Counted from the first letter of the stretch, positions 31,636-40,852 are shown. The stretch is DNA of 64,000 bases from Candidatus Devosia phytovorans (GCA_029202405.1 CP119312.1:3539001-3603000), one strand, 5' to 3'. Numbers and translations are program-made. Notes: generated by a model not told the origin, from the letters alone.

Positions 31636-34374
31636 CTAGTTCTGCTGATCCCCGAAGATCAAATCCATCAGGGTGCGCTGTGAGCGCTCGTTCTGGATCG
31701 GAACGGGCTGGCCCAGGTCGCTGGGCGGCTGGATCTGTTGCGGCTGCATATATTGCTGGTTCTGTTGGGCCGGGGCGCTGGGGACCCAGACCTGCTGGCC
31801 GGTGGCCGGGTCGGTGACCAGGGTCATGGGCAGGCCGGTGGCCGGGTCGAGCGGGGCCTGGCCGACGCCATTGTTCTGCGGCTGCAGCGGATAGCCGGTG
31901 ACCGGATCGATGGCCTGGCCCTGTTCCTGCGGCTGAACCACCTGATTGCCGCCGACGACCTGACCCACGACCTGGCCGGTGGCCGGATCGATCTGATTGC
32001 CATTGGCATCGACGAGATAGCCGCCGGTCGCGCCATTGTTGACCGGCATGCCGGTATTGGGGTCGATCTGCTGGCCGGTGATGGGCATGCCCGTCGCCGG
32101 ATCGATCTGCTGGCCAGCATTGGCGTTCTGGCCGGTATCGATGATCGGATTGGCACTGACGGCGCTGGCGGGTGTGTATTGGCCGGTGGCCGGATCGTAG
32201 CGCATCAGCTGACCGGTGGCCGGATCGGTGGAGGTCTGGACCGGCTGGCCGCTATCGGCATCGAGATATTGCGTGACGAGCTGGCCAGTGGCCGGGTCGA
32301 CGACCTGATTGGCGACCAGCTGGCCGGCATAGGAGCCGCCCGGAATGGCGGCGATCTGCTTGCCCTCATGCGCCTTGGTCATGAATTCGGACCAGATGGC
32401 GGCCGGGACGTTGCCGCCCGAAAGGGTGGTCTTGGTGTCATTGTCGTTGCCGAGCCAGACACCGGTGACCATGGCCGAGGTATAGCCGACGAACAGGGCG
32501 TCGCGGGCGTTCTGGGAGGTACCGGTCTTGCCACCGAATTCCCAGCCGCCGAGATTGGCGCCCTTGCCGGTGCCCACTTCCACGGCGGTTTCGAGCATAT
32601 CGTTCATCTCGGCCAGGACCTTGGGCTCGACGACACGGCCGGGGCCGGCGTCGGAGGACTGGTAGAGCATGGTGCCATCCTTGGCCTGAATGGACGTGAT
32701 GACATTGGGGATGACGCCCATGCCGCCATTGGCGAAGGGGGCATAGGCCGAGGTCAGTTCCAGAAGGTTCACTTCCTGGGTGCCGAGCGCGATGGAAGGC
32801 ACGGCGGTCAGCGCCGAGGAAATGCCCATGCGGGTGGCCACATCGATAACGGCCGCGGGGGTGACATCGATGGCGAGACGCGCGGCAATGGTGTTGAGCG
32901 AATAGGCGAGGCCCTGACGCAAGGTCACGGTGCCGGCATATTTGCCCGAGGCATTGCGCGGGCTCCAGCCGTTGTATTCGAACTGGGCATCCTCGGCCAG
33001 GGTATCGGGCGTATAGCCCTTTTCCATGGCGGCCATATAGACGAAGGGCTTGAAGGTCGAGCCGGGCTGGCGCTTGGCCGTGACGGCGCGGTTATACTGG
33101 CTGGCCTGGTAGTCGACGCCGCCGACCATGGCACGGACCGTGCCATCGACATCCATGGCGACGAGGGCGCCCTGGCTGAAGCCGCGGTTGGGGCCTTCGG
33201 AGGCGACCTTCTCCTTGACGATGAATTCGGCGTCCTTTTGCATCTTGTAGTCGATCGTGGTCTGGACCACGACGTCGGACTTGATGTCGCCGATATAGGC
33301 GGTCATCAGCGATTCAACCCAGTCGGCCACATAGGATTCCGAGCCGGCGACGCGGGTGCGCACGGTCTGGTCGGGGTCGATGCGGGCGGCATCGGCCTCT
33401 TCCTGGGTAATGAAGCCGTCGCGGGCCATGGCGGCCAGCGACAGGCGCTGGCGCTCGATGGCACGCTCAGGATTGGATTTCGGATTATAGGCGGAAGGCG
33501 CAGGCAGAATGCCGGCCAGCATGGCGGCCTGACCCAGCGAAAGATTGCGTGCCGAGACGCCGAAATAGGTCTGCGCGGCGGCCTCGATACCTGTTGCACC
33601 GGCGCCGAAATAGACGCGGTTCATATAGAGTTCGAGAATTTCTTCCTTGGTATAGTTCTGTTCCAGCCAGACAGCGAGGATAGCTTCCTGCACCTTGCGG
33701 CCCAGGGTCTGGTCGGGGGTAAGGAAGAGGTTTTTCGCGACCTGCTGGGTGATGGTGGAGGCGCCACGCGTCACGCCACGCGCCTGGACCGACTCGATGG
33801 CCACGGAAACGAGGCCGATGGGATCGACGCCGAAGTGGCTCATGAAGCGTCGGTCTTCCGAGGCGATAATGGCCGCGGGCACGTAATAGGGCAGTTCGCG
33901 GAAGGTGACGGCTTCGCCGCCGGTGGCACCGCGATTGGAGATGAGGCTCCCGTCAGCCGCAAGGATGCGGATATTGGGCGGACGATCAGGAATGGCCCAG
34001 GTGTTGGACGAGGGCAATTGCGCGCCGTAATAGACGATGACGCCGATGACCGCGATGCCGCCCCAGAGGCAGGCAACAAAGCCCCACCAGAGCAGGCCCA
34101 TGAGGAAACCGCCCGAACGGGAACGGCGCTTCTTCGGCTTTTCGGCCTTGCCACGACGTGGCGGCCTGGGTGGTTTGCCACCGCCACCATTGCCCTTGGT
34201 GGGCGTTGGACGCTCATCGGCAACGGAAAAGCCCATGGAATTGCCCATCGACGATCCCGAAAGGGACGGCTCTACACGCTGTCCGGCCTTGGCGCGCGGC
34301 TGGGCCTTGGGCTTGGTGCCCCTGGCTGGCTGATTGCCTACGCGATCATCGGCGGAAATGCGAAAATCCATCAA
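31636..34374 (-). CDS. Class A penicillin-binding protein (PBP1A family) with DPxTG-repeat tail
   Basis: A 912-residue bifunctional murein synthase. A basic, Pro/Gly-rich cytoplasmic head (PPRPPRRGKAEKPKKRRSR) precedes one membrane helix (about 90-115). The glycosyltransferase domain has ASEDRRFMSHFGVDPIG (about 168), GASTITQQVAKNLFL and AAMLAGILPAPSAYNP. The transpeptidase domain has QPGSTFKPFVYM (about 441), YSLNT and GGKTGTSQ (about 614). The last 222 residues (from about 691) are low-complexity with nine DPxTG units (e.g. DPATGQLV, DPNTGMPV). The tail is not part of the catalytic fold and may bind wall or partners. The first two codons are both ATG. Confidence 0.93.
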   Translation of the reverse strand: MMDFRISADDRVGNQPARGTKPKAQPRAKAGQRVEPSLSGSSMGNSMGFSVADERPTPTKGNGGGGKPPRPPRRGKAEKPKKRRSRSGGFLMGLLWWGFVACLWGGIAVIGVIVYYGAQLPSSNTWAIPDRPPNIRILAADGSLISNRGATGGEAVTFRELPYYVPAAIIASEDRRFMSHFGVDPIGLVSVAIESVQARGVTRGASTITQQVAKNLFLTPDQTLGRKVQEAILAVWLEQNYTKEEILELYMNRVYFGAGATGIEAAAQTYFGVSARNLSLGQAAMLAGILPAPSAYNPKSNPERAIERQRLSLAAMARDGFITQEEADAARIDPDQTVRTRVAGSESYVADWVESLMTAYIGDIKSDVVVQTTIDYKMQKDAEFIVKEKVASEGPNRGFSQGALVAMDVDGTVRAMVGGVDYQASQYNRAVTAKRQPGSTFKPFVYMAAMEKGYTPDTLAEDAQFEYNGWSPRNASGKYAGTVTLRQGLAYSLNTIAARLAIDVTPAAVIDVATRMGISSALTAVPSIALGTQEVNLLELTSAYAPFANGGMGVIPNVITSIQAKDGTMLYQSSDAGPGRVVEPKVLAEMNDMLETAVEVGTGKGANLGGWEFGGKTGTSQNARDALFVGYTSAMVTGVWLGNDNDTKTTLSGGNVPAAIWSEFMTKAHEGKQIAAIPGGSYAGQLVANQVVDPATGQLVTQYLDADSGQPVQTSTDPATGQLMRYDPATGQYTPASAVSANPIIDTGQNANAGQQIDPATGMPITGQQIDPNTGMPVNNGATGGYLVDANGNQIDPATGQVVGQVVGGNQVVQPQEQGQAIDPVTGYPLQPQNNGVGQAPLDPATGLPMTLVTDPATGQQVWVPSAPAQQNQQYMQPQQIQPPSDLGQPVPIQNERSQRTLMDLIFGDQQN

Positions 34375-34644
34375 GCAGACCTTAGAAAACTGGTGCCTTT
34401 TGCCCGCTTCTACCCTGTTCGCCCGCGTCGGGGAATATAAGGTTGTCGAAAGGTTAAGGCTGAACCTGATCGTCTCACGGGCGCGGCTTATCCAGCACGA
34501 GCGCTATCCGCGCGATCACCAGACCCTTTTCCAAGTCAATTGTGGCCGGTTTATGTGGGGTTTTAGAGGTTTGATCCAGCTGTTGCGGGGGTGTCACAGC
34601 CCATGCCGCCATGGTAGGTGGCAGAAAAACCATTTGGAGCGCCA

Positions 34645-34983
34645 ATGCCAGTTCTTGCCAGTACAGGTCTGCTCTACGCCGCGGCTGCGCTGGCAGAGAT
34701 CGCCGGGTGCTTTGCCTTCTGGGCCTGGTTGCGGCAGGGGCAGTCCATATTCTGGCTGGTGCCGGGAGTCGCGTCGCTGGTGGCTTTTGCCTGGCTGCTG
34801 ACGCTGGCGCCTGCGGATCATGCGGGGCGGGCTTTTGCCGCCTATGGCGGCGTTTATATCGTGGCGTCTCTGCTCTGGGGCTGGCTGGCCGAGGGGCGGA
34901 TGCCGGATCGATGGGATGTGATCGGCGGCGCCATGGCGCTGGCGGCAGCCGGGATCATCCTGTTTGCGCCGCGCGACGCATGA
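34645..34983 (+). CDS. YnfA family (UPF0060) membrane protein
   Basis: A 112-residue protein with four membrane helices, in the UPF0060 pattern: AALAEIAGCFAFWAWLRQGQ, VAFAWLLTLAPADHAGRAFA, AYGGVYIVASLLWGWLAEG and ALAAAGIILFAPR. It is related to small multidrug resistance proteins; transport is unproven for most members. I chose the ATG at 34645 (behind GGAG) rather than 34618. The 270-base gap upstream, to the divergent PBP gene, holds no feature I can assign beyond presumed promoters. Confidence 0.9.
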   Translation: MPVLASTGLLYAAAALAEIAGCFAFWAWLRQGQSIFWLVPGVASLVAFAWLLTLAPADHAGRAFAAYGGVYIVASLLWGWLAEGRMPDRWDVIGGAMALAAAGIILFAPRDA

Positions 34984-35062
34984 AGGGTTCATCAATCGCG
35001 GCGACGCAATTGTTTCGACACAGTCGATGCCGATCATGGTGGCAGGGTAAGCCGGAGAGAGC

Positions 35063-35596
35063 ATGCGACTGAAATTGATGGCTTTTATCGCCGTGCTTTG
35101 CTGTGTGGCTGTGCCGGTCCAGGCCAATGATGCGGCTACGCTGGAGCGGGCGCTGGGCGCGGCGACGGACACATTCGAGGCGGCGCTGCCAAAGCTCGGC
35201 CAGACCGAATTTGGCGTCGATGTCGCGGCCTATCGCGATGCGCTGACGCTGCAGCAGTTCCGTTCGTCCTATTGGGGCGGCACAGTCGACGTGGCGCTGG
35301 AGCGACGCGCCGAAGCGAGCGGGTCATGCGGGCGGTTTGCCGCCTTCGTGCGGGTGCCGCCAGAGAATGGCACGGTGCGGCTGGTGACCTGCCCACAGTT
35401 CTTCACGCCTGATGCCGATGCGCTGCGCGAGCTGACCATATTGCACGAGATGGTGCATGTGGTGGCGGGCACCGATGAGTGCCAGGCCATGGCCTTTGCC
35501 GCCAAGGTGGAAATGGCGGCAAAGGGGAGTTTCACGCCGGTCAGCGCCTATTGGCAGGCAAGCGGTTGCGCGGGCGGGCGATACGCCCTGCCCTAG
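35063..35596 (+). CDS. Secreted HExxH putative metalloprotease
   Basis: A 177-residue exported protein. The signal peptide is MRLKLMAFIAVLCCVAVPVQ. A zinc-protease motif HEMVH is in LTILHEMVHVVAGTDECQAM (about 133-150), with a Glu further on (CQAMAFAAKVEM) as a possible third ligand. Four cysteines (SGSCGRF, LVTCPQF, TDECQA, ASGCAGG) suggest two disulfides. I do not recognise a named family; it may be SprT- or DUF-like. The stop overlaps the end of the convergent LLM gene by 4 bases. Confidence 0.7.
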   Translation: MRLKLMAFIAVLCCVAVPVQANDAATLERALGAATDTFEAALPKLGQTEFGVDVAAYRDALTLQQFRSSYWGGTVDVALERRAEASGSCGRFAAFVRVPPENGTVRLVTCPQFFTPDADALRELTILHEMVHVVAGTDECQAMAFAAKVEMAAKGSFTPVSAYWQASGCAGGRYALP

Positions 35597-36615
35597 CGCC
35601 AGCCCAGGGCCGGGGCGACATGCTTCAAAATGCTTTCGATGACATGGGCGTTGTATTCGACGCCGAGCTGGTTGGGCACGGTGAGCAGCAGGGTATCGGC
35701 TTCGGCGATGGCCTCGTCCTTCTTCAGCGCCTCGATCAACTTGTCGGGCTCGCCGGTATAGCCACGACCGAAGACGGCGCGCTTTTCGGGCTCGATATAG
35801 CCGAACTGGTCTTCCTCGGAGCGGCCGGTGCCGAAATACATGCGGTCCGTATCGTTGACGAGGGCGAAGATCGAGCGGCTGACCGAGGTGCGCGGTTCGT
35901 GGGCGTGGCCGGCTTCCTTGAAGGCTTCCTTGTAGAGACGCAGCTGCTTGGCCTGCTGGACATGCAGCGGCTCGCCGGATTCATCGAACTTGAGCGTCGA
36001 GGACTGCAGATGCATGCCGAGCTTTGCCGCCCAGATGGCCGTGGCGTCGCTGGCGGCGCCCCACCAGATGCGGTTGCGCAGGCCTTCTGAGTGGGGCTCC
36101 AGACGCAGCTTGCCCGGCGGGTTGGGGAACATGGGACGCGGATTGGGCTCGGCAAAGCCATTGCCCTTGAGGACTTCCAAAAAGACCTCGGTCTGCTCGC
36201 GGGCCATGTCGGCATCAGTCTTGCCCTCGCCGGGGGCGTAGCCGAAGTAGCGATAGCCGTCGATGACCTGCTCGGGCGAACCGCGCGAAATGCCGAGCTG
36301 CAGGCGGCCACCGGCGATCAGATCGGCAGAGCCGGCGTCTTCAGCCATATAGAGCGGGTTTTCATAGCGCATGTCGATGACTGCGGTGCCCAGCTCGATC
36401 TTTTTGGTCTTGGCGCCGGCAGCGGCCAGTAGCGGGAAGGGCGAGGCGAGCTGGCGGGCGAAGTGATGCACGCGGAAATAGGCGCCATCGGCCCCCAGTT
36501 CCTCGGCCGCCACGGCAAGATCGATGGATTGCAGCAGGGCATCGCCGGCCGAGCGTGTGCCGGACTGGGGCGAAGGGCTCCAATGGCCAAAGGAAAGGAA
36601 ACCGATCTTCTTCAT
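35593..36615 (-). CDS. LLM class flavin-dependent oxidoreductase
   Basis: About 340 residues from the ATG at 36615 (MKKIGFLSFGHWSP). It is a bacterial luciferase-like monooxygenase with a TIM-barrel: AVAAEELGADGAYFRVHHFA, IELGTAVIDMRYENPLYMAE, and GRLQLGISRGSPEQVIDGYR. It should use reduced FMN or F420; the substrate is unknown. An earlier in-frame start at 36648 is less likely because family members begin MKKIGFLSFG. It is convergent with the secreted metalloprotease gene. Confidence 0.9.
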   Translation of the reverse strand: MKKIGFLSFGHWSPSPQSGTRSAGDALLQSIDLAVAAEELGADGAYFRVHHFARQLASPFPLLAAAGAKTKKIELGTAVIDMRYENPLYMAEDAGSADLIAGGRLQLGISRGSPEQVIDGYRYFGYAPGEGKTDADMAREQTEVFLEVLKGNGFAEPNPRPMFPNPPGKLRLEPHSEGLRNRIWWGAASDATAIWAAKLGMHLQSSTLKFDESGEPLHVQQAKQLRLYKEAFKEAGHAHEPRTSVSRSIFALVNDTDRMYFGTGRSEEDQFGYIEPEKRAVFGRGYTGEPDKLIEALKKDEAIAEADTLLLTVPNQLGVEYNAHVIESILKHVAPALGWR

Positions 36616-36786
36616 GATGCACCTGAATTTGCAGTCCAAACCGGACAAGGCTTACCTATGTGGCCGGTGACCTGCGAAAAAGCCAGATAGCAGGAACGCA
36701 TTGTTCGGCGGCGTGAACGATGTGGCCAGGGTGAACCCTGTCGGGTGGGGTGCGTTGGGCTTTGTGGATTGCGGAGGAGATTTGCG

Positions 36787-37644
36787 ATGACGGATCAGCC
36801 GGTAGCGAAAATGGTCGAGGTGGCGCCGGGCGTTAGTCTGTTCACCGAGGCCTGGGGAGAGCCGGAGAAGGGCACGTTCCTTCTCGCCATGGGCGCGACG
36901 GCATCGATGGTGTGGTGGCCGGATGGGTTGATGCAGGCGCTGGCCGATGCGGGTTATCGGGCCATCCGCTTCGATCATCGCGACACCGGGCAATCGACGA
37001 CAGGTGCGCCGGGGGAGGTCAACTATGACCTCGATGCGCTGACGGGGGATCTTTTGGCGATCCTTGATGCCTATGAGGTGGAGCAGGCACATCTGGCGGG
37101 GATGTCGCTGGGCGGATATGTGGCGCAGATCCTGGCGTTGCGGCAGCCGGAGCGCGTGCTGTCGCTGACGCTGATCGCCAGCGAGCCGCTGGGGCAAGAC
37201 TATCAGGGTGAGGGGATTTCCGATGACTTCATGGCGCATTTTGGCGCGATGAAAACGCTGGACTGGAGCGACCGGGATGCGGTCGGCGATTTTCTGCTGG
37301 GCGCGGCGCGGCTGAGCGCAGGGTCCAAGCCGGGATTCCAGGAGGGTGAGGCCCGGCGCCGGGTGGAGACGGAGATCAGCCGGGCGAGCACTATCCAGAG
37401 TGCGTTCAACCATTCGATGGTGGGGGGCAATGTGGACGGGCTCGATGTCGCTGCCATCAGCCAGCCGGTGCTGGTGGTGCATGGCACGGAGGATCCGATC
37501 ATCGCTGTGGCGGCCGGGCGAAAGACTGCCGAGGTGGTGAAGGATAGTCGCCTGGTCCTGCTGGAGGGGCGCGGGCATGAGTTGCTGAAGCAGGATGTAG
37601 GGGTGATCGCGGGGGCGATGGTGGAGGTGGCTAAGCAGAATTAG
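36787..37644 (+). CDS. Alpha/beta-hydrolase
   Basis: A 285-residue alpha/beta-hydrolase. The oxyanion and nucleophile region is HLAGMSLGGYVAQILALRQP (Ser about 106), the acid is in VVHGTEDPIIAVAAG, and the His is in LEGRGHELLKQD. The start MTDQPVAKMVEVAPGVSLFT at 36787 is preferred over 36745, which would prepend 14 residues without similarity. It resembles esterases or haloperoxidase-like hydrolases. The substrate is unknown. The long open frame on the opposite strand is a shadow. Confidence 0.88.
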   Translation: MTDQPVAKMVEVAPGVSLFTEAWGEPEKGTFLLAMGATASMVWWPDGLMQALADAGYRAIRFDHRDTGQSTTGAPGEVNYDLDALTGDLLAILDAYEVEQAHLAGMSLGGYVAQILALRQPERVLSLTLIASEPLGQDYQGEGISDDFMAHFGAMKTLDWSDRDAVGDFLLGAARLSAGSKPGFQEGEARRRVETEISRASTIQSAFNHSMVGGNVDGLDVAAISQPVLVVHGTEDPIIAVAAGRKTAEVVKDSRLVLLEGRGHELLKQDVGVIAGAMVEVAKQN

Positions 37645-37670
37645 CGGCTCGCTCGCTGCCGGACCCTTGC

Positions 37671-37688
37671 TGTATTACATGTATTACA
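37671..37688 (+). promoter_or_regulatory. Tandem 9-bp repeats upstream of the CopG-type antitoxin gene
   Basis: TGTATTACA occurs twice back to back, ending 14 bases before the antitoxin ATG. The joint forms the palindrome TACATGTA. Ribbon-helix-helix antitoxins bind such short direct or inverted repeats to repress their own operon, so this is the likely operator. Confidence 0.55.
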
Positions 37689-37702
37689 AATGGAGCTTTG
37701 TC

Positions 37703-37966
37703 ATGCCAGAGGTCTCGGACCCGATCACGCTGCGCCTGCCGCTCGGTATTCTCGAGGATGTGGAGGCGATTGCCGAGGGGTCAGACAGGACCCGAAGCTG
37801 GGTGATCGTGCGGGCCCTGAAATACTATCTGGCAAAAGAGGCCGAAGGCGGCATCTGCCTGTCGGTGCTGCGTGGGCGAGAGGAAGCTGCCGCAGGCGGC
37901 GGGCGCGAAGCCGATGAGTTGCTGGCCGAACTCGACGAAATCATCAGGAGCGGCAAGGCGGCGTGA
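37703..37966 (+). CDS. CopG/ParD-type ribbon-helix-helix antitoxin
   Basis: An 87-residue protein from the ATG at 37703 (MPEVSDPITLRLPLGILEDV). The RHH domain is ITLRLPLGILEDVEAIAEGS followed by DRTRSWVIVRALKYYLAKEA. The Gly/Glu-rich rest binds the toxin. The earlier in-frame ATG (37667) overlaps the putative operator and is unlikely. Its stop TGA shares an A with the toxin's ATG, so the genes are coupled. Confidence 0.85.
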   Translation: MPEVSDPITLRLPLGILEDVEAIAEGSDRTRSWVIVRALKYYLAKEAEGGICLSVLRGREEAAAGGGREADELLAELDEIIRSGKAA

Positions 37967-38271
37967 TGCGCGTCAGACTGTCGGCTGACGCCTTGCGTGG
38001 CAAGACCAATTCGGGCATTGCCAGTTTCAGGAACGTGATCCGACGGGGCCTGACCCTGCTGCATGATCGTCCGGGCGCCGGCTTTACAGACTCCAGGATC
38101 CCGATCCAGGGTGCGCGGCGCATCATCGTTGATGGCTGGTATTTCGACTATGACGTGATCGGTGACGCCATATGGGTGCATCGCATCACCAGTTCGGTGA
38201 ATACGCCCTCGCTCAGCCATGAAGACGACTTCGACTATGAGCGGCCGCCGGCGGGCAGCTCAGAGTCCTGA
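37966..38271 (+). CDS. ParE/RelE-type toxin
   Basis: About 101 residues. The N-terminus MRVRLSADALRGKTNSGIAS and the body (FRNVIRRGLTLLHDRPGAGF, RRIIVDGWYFDYDVIGDAIW, VHRITSS) follow the RelE/ParE toxin fold with the closing I.V.RI strand. The target (gyrase or mRNA) cannot be told from sequence. Translation is coupled to the antitoxin (TGATG). A GTG one codon before would be an alternative start. It lies just before the gyrB terminator, on the opposite strand. Confidence 0.75.
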   Translation: MRVRLSADALRGKTNSGIASFRNVIRRGLTLLHDRPGAGFTDSRIPIQGARRIIVDGWYFDYDVIGDAIWVHRITSSVNTPSLSHEDDFDYERPPAGSSES

Positions 38272-38339
38272 GGCACGTGGGGATCGACCGTGTGGGACAT
38301 CCGGGCCACTCGACCATAGGTCTCGTGGCCTGCTCGCCT

Positions 38340-38364
38340 AAAATCGCGCCACCGGCGCGATTTT
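38340..38364 (-). terminator. Terminator of gyrB
   Basis: AAAATCGCGCC-ACC-GGCGCGATTTT, an 11-base perfect stem, 20 bases beyond the gyrB stop. T-runs on both strands allow it to work in either direction, so it may also stop the toxin gene. Confidence 0.88.
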
Positions 38365-38383
38365 GCAGCTTTGCTGCCGGCTC

Positions 38384-40852
38384 TCAGACGTCCAGATTGC
38401 TCACGCTGAGGGCGTTGTCCTGGATGAAGTCGCGGCGGGGTTCGACGAGGTCACCCATCAGGGCGGTGAAGATCTGATCGGCTTCGTCGGTCTGATTGAT
38501 CTCGACCTTGAGCAAGGTGCGGGCGTTGGGGTCGAGGGTGGTTTCCCAAAGCTGGGAAGCGTTCATTTCGCCAAGACCCTTGTAGCGCTGGAGGGCGACG
38601 CCCTTGCGGCCGGAGTCGGTCACGGCCTTGAAGAGGGTCGCCGGGCCATAGATGGGAATCGTCTCGCCCTTGCGGGTAAGGGTCGGGACACCGCCGTAGA
38701 TTTCGTCGAGGCGTTCGGCGAGCTGGCGCAGCTTGCGGGCATCGGCGCTGGCCAGCAGGGGCTTGTCGAGCAGGTGACGCTCGGCAACGCCGCGCACGGT
38801 ACGCGAGAAGGCCAGCTCGTCTGCATCGGTGATTTCGCCGGCCCAGCCCTGTTCCCATTCGTCGGAAATGCGATCGAGGCGATTGCCGACGCGCTTGAGC
38901 ACCTCGCCCATTTTGGCGGCATCGTTGAAGCCATCGGGATCAAGACCACCGACGATGGCCGCCTGCTCCACGAGGTTGCGATTGTAGCGCGTGTTGAGAT
39001 TGTCGATGGCAGCGACAATGCTGCGCGACTGCTGCACGATGGCATGGAGATCGGGGCCGGCATGCTGGTGGCCATCGCGGGTGGTGAAGACGGCGTCTTC
39101 GAGCCCGGCGGCGATCAGGTAGTCGTTGAGTGCGTCTTCGTCCTTGAGATACTGCTCGGAACGGCCACGGGTGGCTTTGTAGAGCGGCGGCTGGGCGATG
39201 TAGACATGACCGCGTTCCAGAAGCTCGGGCGTCTGACGGTAGAAGAAGGTCAGCAGAAGCGTGCGGATATGGGCGCCGTCCACGTCGGCGTCGGTCATGA
39301 TGATGATCTTGTGGTAGCGCAGCTTGTCGGCGTTGAACTCCTCGCGGCCGATGCCGGTGCCGAGCGCCGTGATCAGCGTGCCGACCTGGTCGGAGGAGAT
39401 CATGCGATCAAAGCGCGCGCGCTCCACATTGAGGATCTTGCCGCGCAGGGGCAGCACGGCCTGATTGGAGCGGTCGCGGCCCTGCTTGGCGGAACCACCG
39501 GCGGAGTCACCTTCCACGATGAAGATTTCCGACTTTGCCGGATCGCGTTCCTGGCAATCGGCGAGCTTGCCGGGAAGCGAGGAGATTTCGAGCGCGCCCT
39601 TGCGGCGGGTGAGCTCGCGGGCCTTGCGGGCAGCCTCGCGGGCCGCAGCAGCTTCAGCCACCTTGCCGACGATGACCTTGGCTTCAGCGGGATGTTCCTC
39701 AAACCACTGGCCGAGCTTTTCGTTGACGATGTTCTCGACAACCGGGCGCACTTCGGAGGAGACCAGCTTGTCCTTGGTCTGGGAGGAGAATTTGGGGTCC
39801 GGCACCTTGACCGAGAGCACGCAGGTCAGGCCTTCGCGGGTGTCGTCGCCGGTCAGCGTGACCTTTTCCTTTTTGGAAATGCCCGAGCTTTCCGCATAGC
39901 CGACAACCTGGCGCGTCAGCGCGCCGCGCAGGCCGGCCAAGTGCGTGCCGCCGTCGCGCTGGGGGATGTTGTTGGTGAAGCAGAGCACGTTCTCGTGGTA
40001 GCTGTCGTTCCACTGCAGCGCGACTTCGACGGTGATGCCGTCCTTCTCGCTGATCATGGTGATGGGCGCCGGCACGACCGAAGTCTTGGACTTGTCGAGA
40101 TATTGCACGAAGGCCTCGAGCCCGCCCTCGTAGAAGAGTTCGGTGGTCAGCGGCTCGGGATGGCGCAGGTCGCTCAGCAGGATGCGCACGCCGGAATTGA
40201 GGAAGGCCAGTTCGCGCAGGCGGTGTTCGAGCGTCTTGAAATCGAACTCGACCATGGTGAAGGTTTCGGTCGAGGGCAGGAAGGTCACAGCCGTGCCGGA
40301 GCGCCCGTCGTAAGTGGCGGGCTGCTTGTCCTCGACATAGGTGCCAACTTGCTTCAGCGGAGCGACGGCATCGCCATGGGCGAATTCCATCTCGTGGATT
40401 TCGCCATCGCGGTTGATGCGCAGGCGCAGCCAGACTGACAGGGCGTTCACCACGGACACGCCCACACCGTGCAGACCGCCAGAAACCTTGTAGGAATTCT
40501 GGTCGAACTTACCGCCAGCGTGGAGCTGGGTCATGATGACCTCGGCTGCCGAAACGCCCTCCTCGGCGTGAATGCCGGTGGGGATGCCGCGACCATTGTC
40601 GATGACCGTCACCGAGCCATCGGCATTGAGCGTTACCGTAACCAGATCGGCGTGGCCGGCCAGGGCCTCGTCGATGGCGTTGTCGACGACTTCATAGACC
40701 ATGTGATGCAGGCCCGAGCCGTCATCCGTATCGCCGATATACATGCCGGGACGCTTGCGCACCGCATCGAGGCCCTTGAGCACCTTGATGCTGTCGGCGC
40801 CGTATTCACTGGCAGCAGTAGTTTCGGGAACGGGCTTTTCGCTATCGGTCAT
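38384..40852 (-). CDS. gyrB: DNA gyrase subunit B
   Basis: An 822-residue GyrB. The GHKL ATPase domain starts YGADSIKVLKGLDAVRKRPG, with YEVVDNAIDEALAGHAD (Asn/Glu) and GVGVSVVNALS. The transducer follows, then the Toprim domain with IVEGDSAGGSAKQGRDRSNQ and DADVDGAHIRTLLLTF, and the C-terminal tail QRYKGLGEMNASQLWETTLD. With GyrA it introduces negative supercoils. Length is normal for alphaproteobacteria. It lies 125 bases downstream of recF on the same strand and has its own terminator. Confidence 0.98.
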   Translation of the reverse strand: MTDSEKPVPETTAASEYGADSIKVLKGLDAVRKRPGMYIGDTDDGSGLHHMVYEVVDNAIDEALAGHADLVTVTLNADGSVTVIDNGRGIPTGIHAEEGVSAAEVIMTQLHAGGKFDQNSYKVSGGLHGVGVSVVNALSVWLRLRINRDGEIHEMEFAHGDAVAPLKQVGTYVEDKQPATYDGRSGTAVTFLPSTETFTMVEFDFKTLEHRLRELAFLNSGVRILLSDLRHPEPLTTELFYEGGLEAFVQYLDKSKTSVVPAPITMISEKDGITVEVALQWNDSYHENVLCFTNNIPQRDGGTHLAGLRGALTRQVVGYAESSGISKKEKVTLTGDDTREGLTCVLSVKVPDPKFSSQTKDKLVSSEVRPVVENIVNEKLGQWFEEHPAEAKVIVGKVAEAAAAREAARKARELTRRKGALEISSLPGKLADCQERDPAKSEIFIVEGDSAGGSAKQGRDRSNQAVLPLRGKILNVERARFDRMISSDQVGTLITALGTGIGREEFNADKLRYHKIIIMTDADVDGAHIRTLLLTFFYRQTPELLERGHVYIAQPPLYKATRGRSEQYLKDEDALNDYLIAAGLEDAVFTTRDGHQHAGPDLHAIVQQSRSIVAAIDNLNTRYNRNLVEQAAIVGGLDPDGFNDAAKMGEVLKRVGNRLDRISDEWEQGWAGEITDADELAFSRTVRGVAERHLLDKPLLASADARKLRQLAERLDEIYGGVPTLTRKGETIPIYGPATLFKAVTDSGRKGVALQRYKGLGEMNASQLWETTLDPNARTLLKVEINQTDEADQIFTALMGDLVEPRRDFIQDNALSVSNLDV

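Noticed and set aside
31738..34440. A 900-codon open frame on the plus strand opposite the PBP gene
   Set aside because: The PBP strand has all catalytic motifs. The antisense protein is Gly/Asp/Ile-rich without recognisable domains.
36652..37578. A 308-codon minus-strand frame opposite the alpha/beta-hydrolase gene
   Set aside because: The plus strand encodes the Ser-Asp-His hydrolase motifs; the minus frame is His/Arg/Pro-rich and has no family pattern.
38363..40438. A long plus-strand frame opposite gyrB
   Set aside because: Complete GyrB motifs are on the minus strand.
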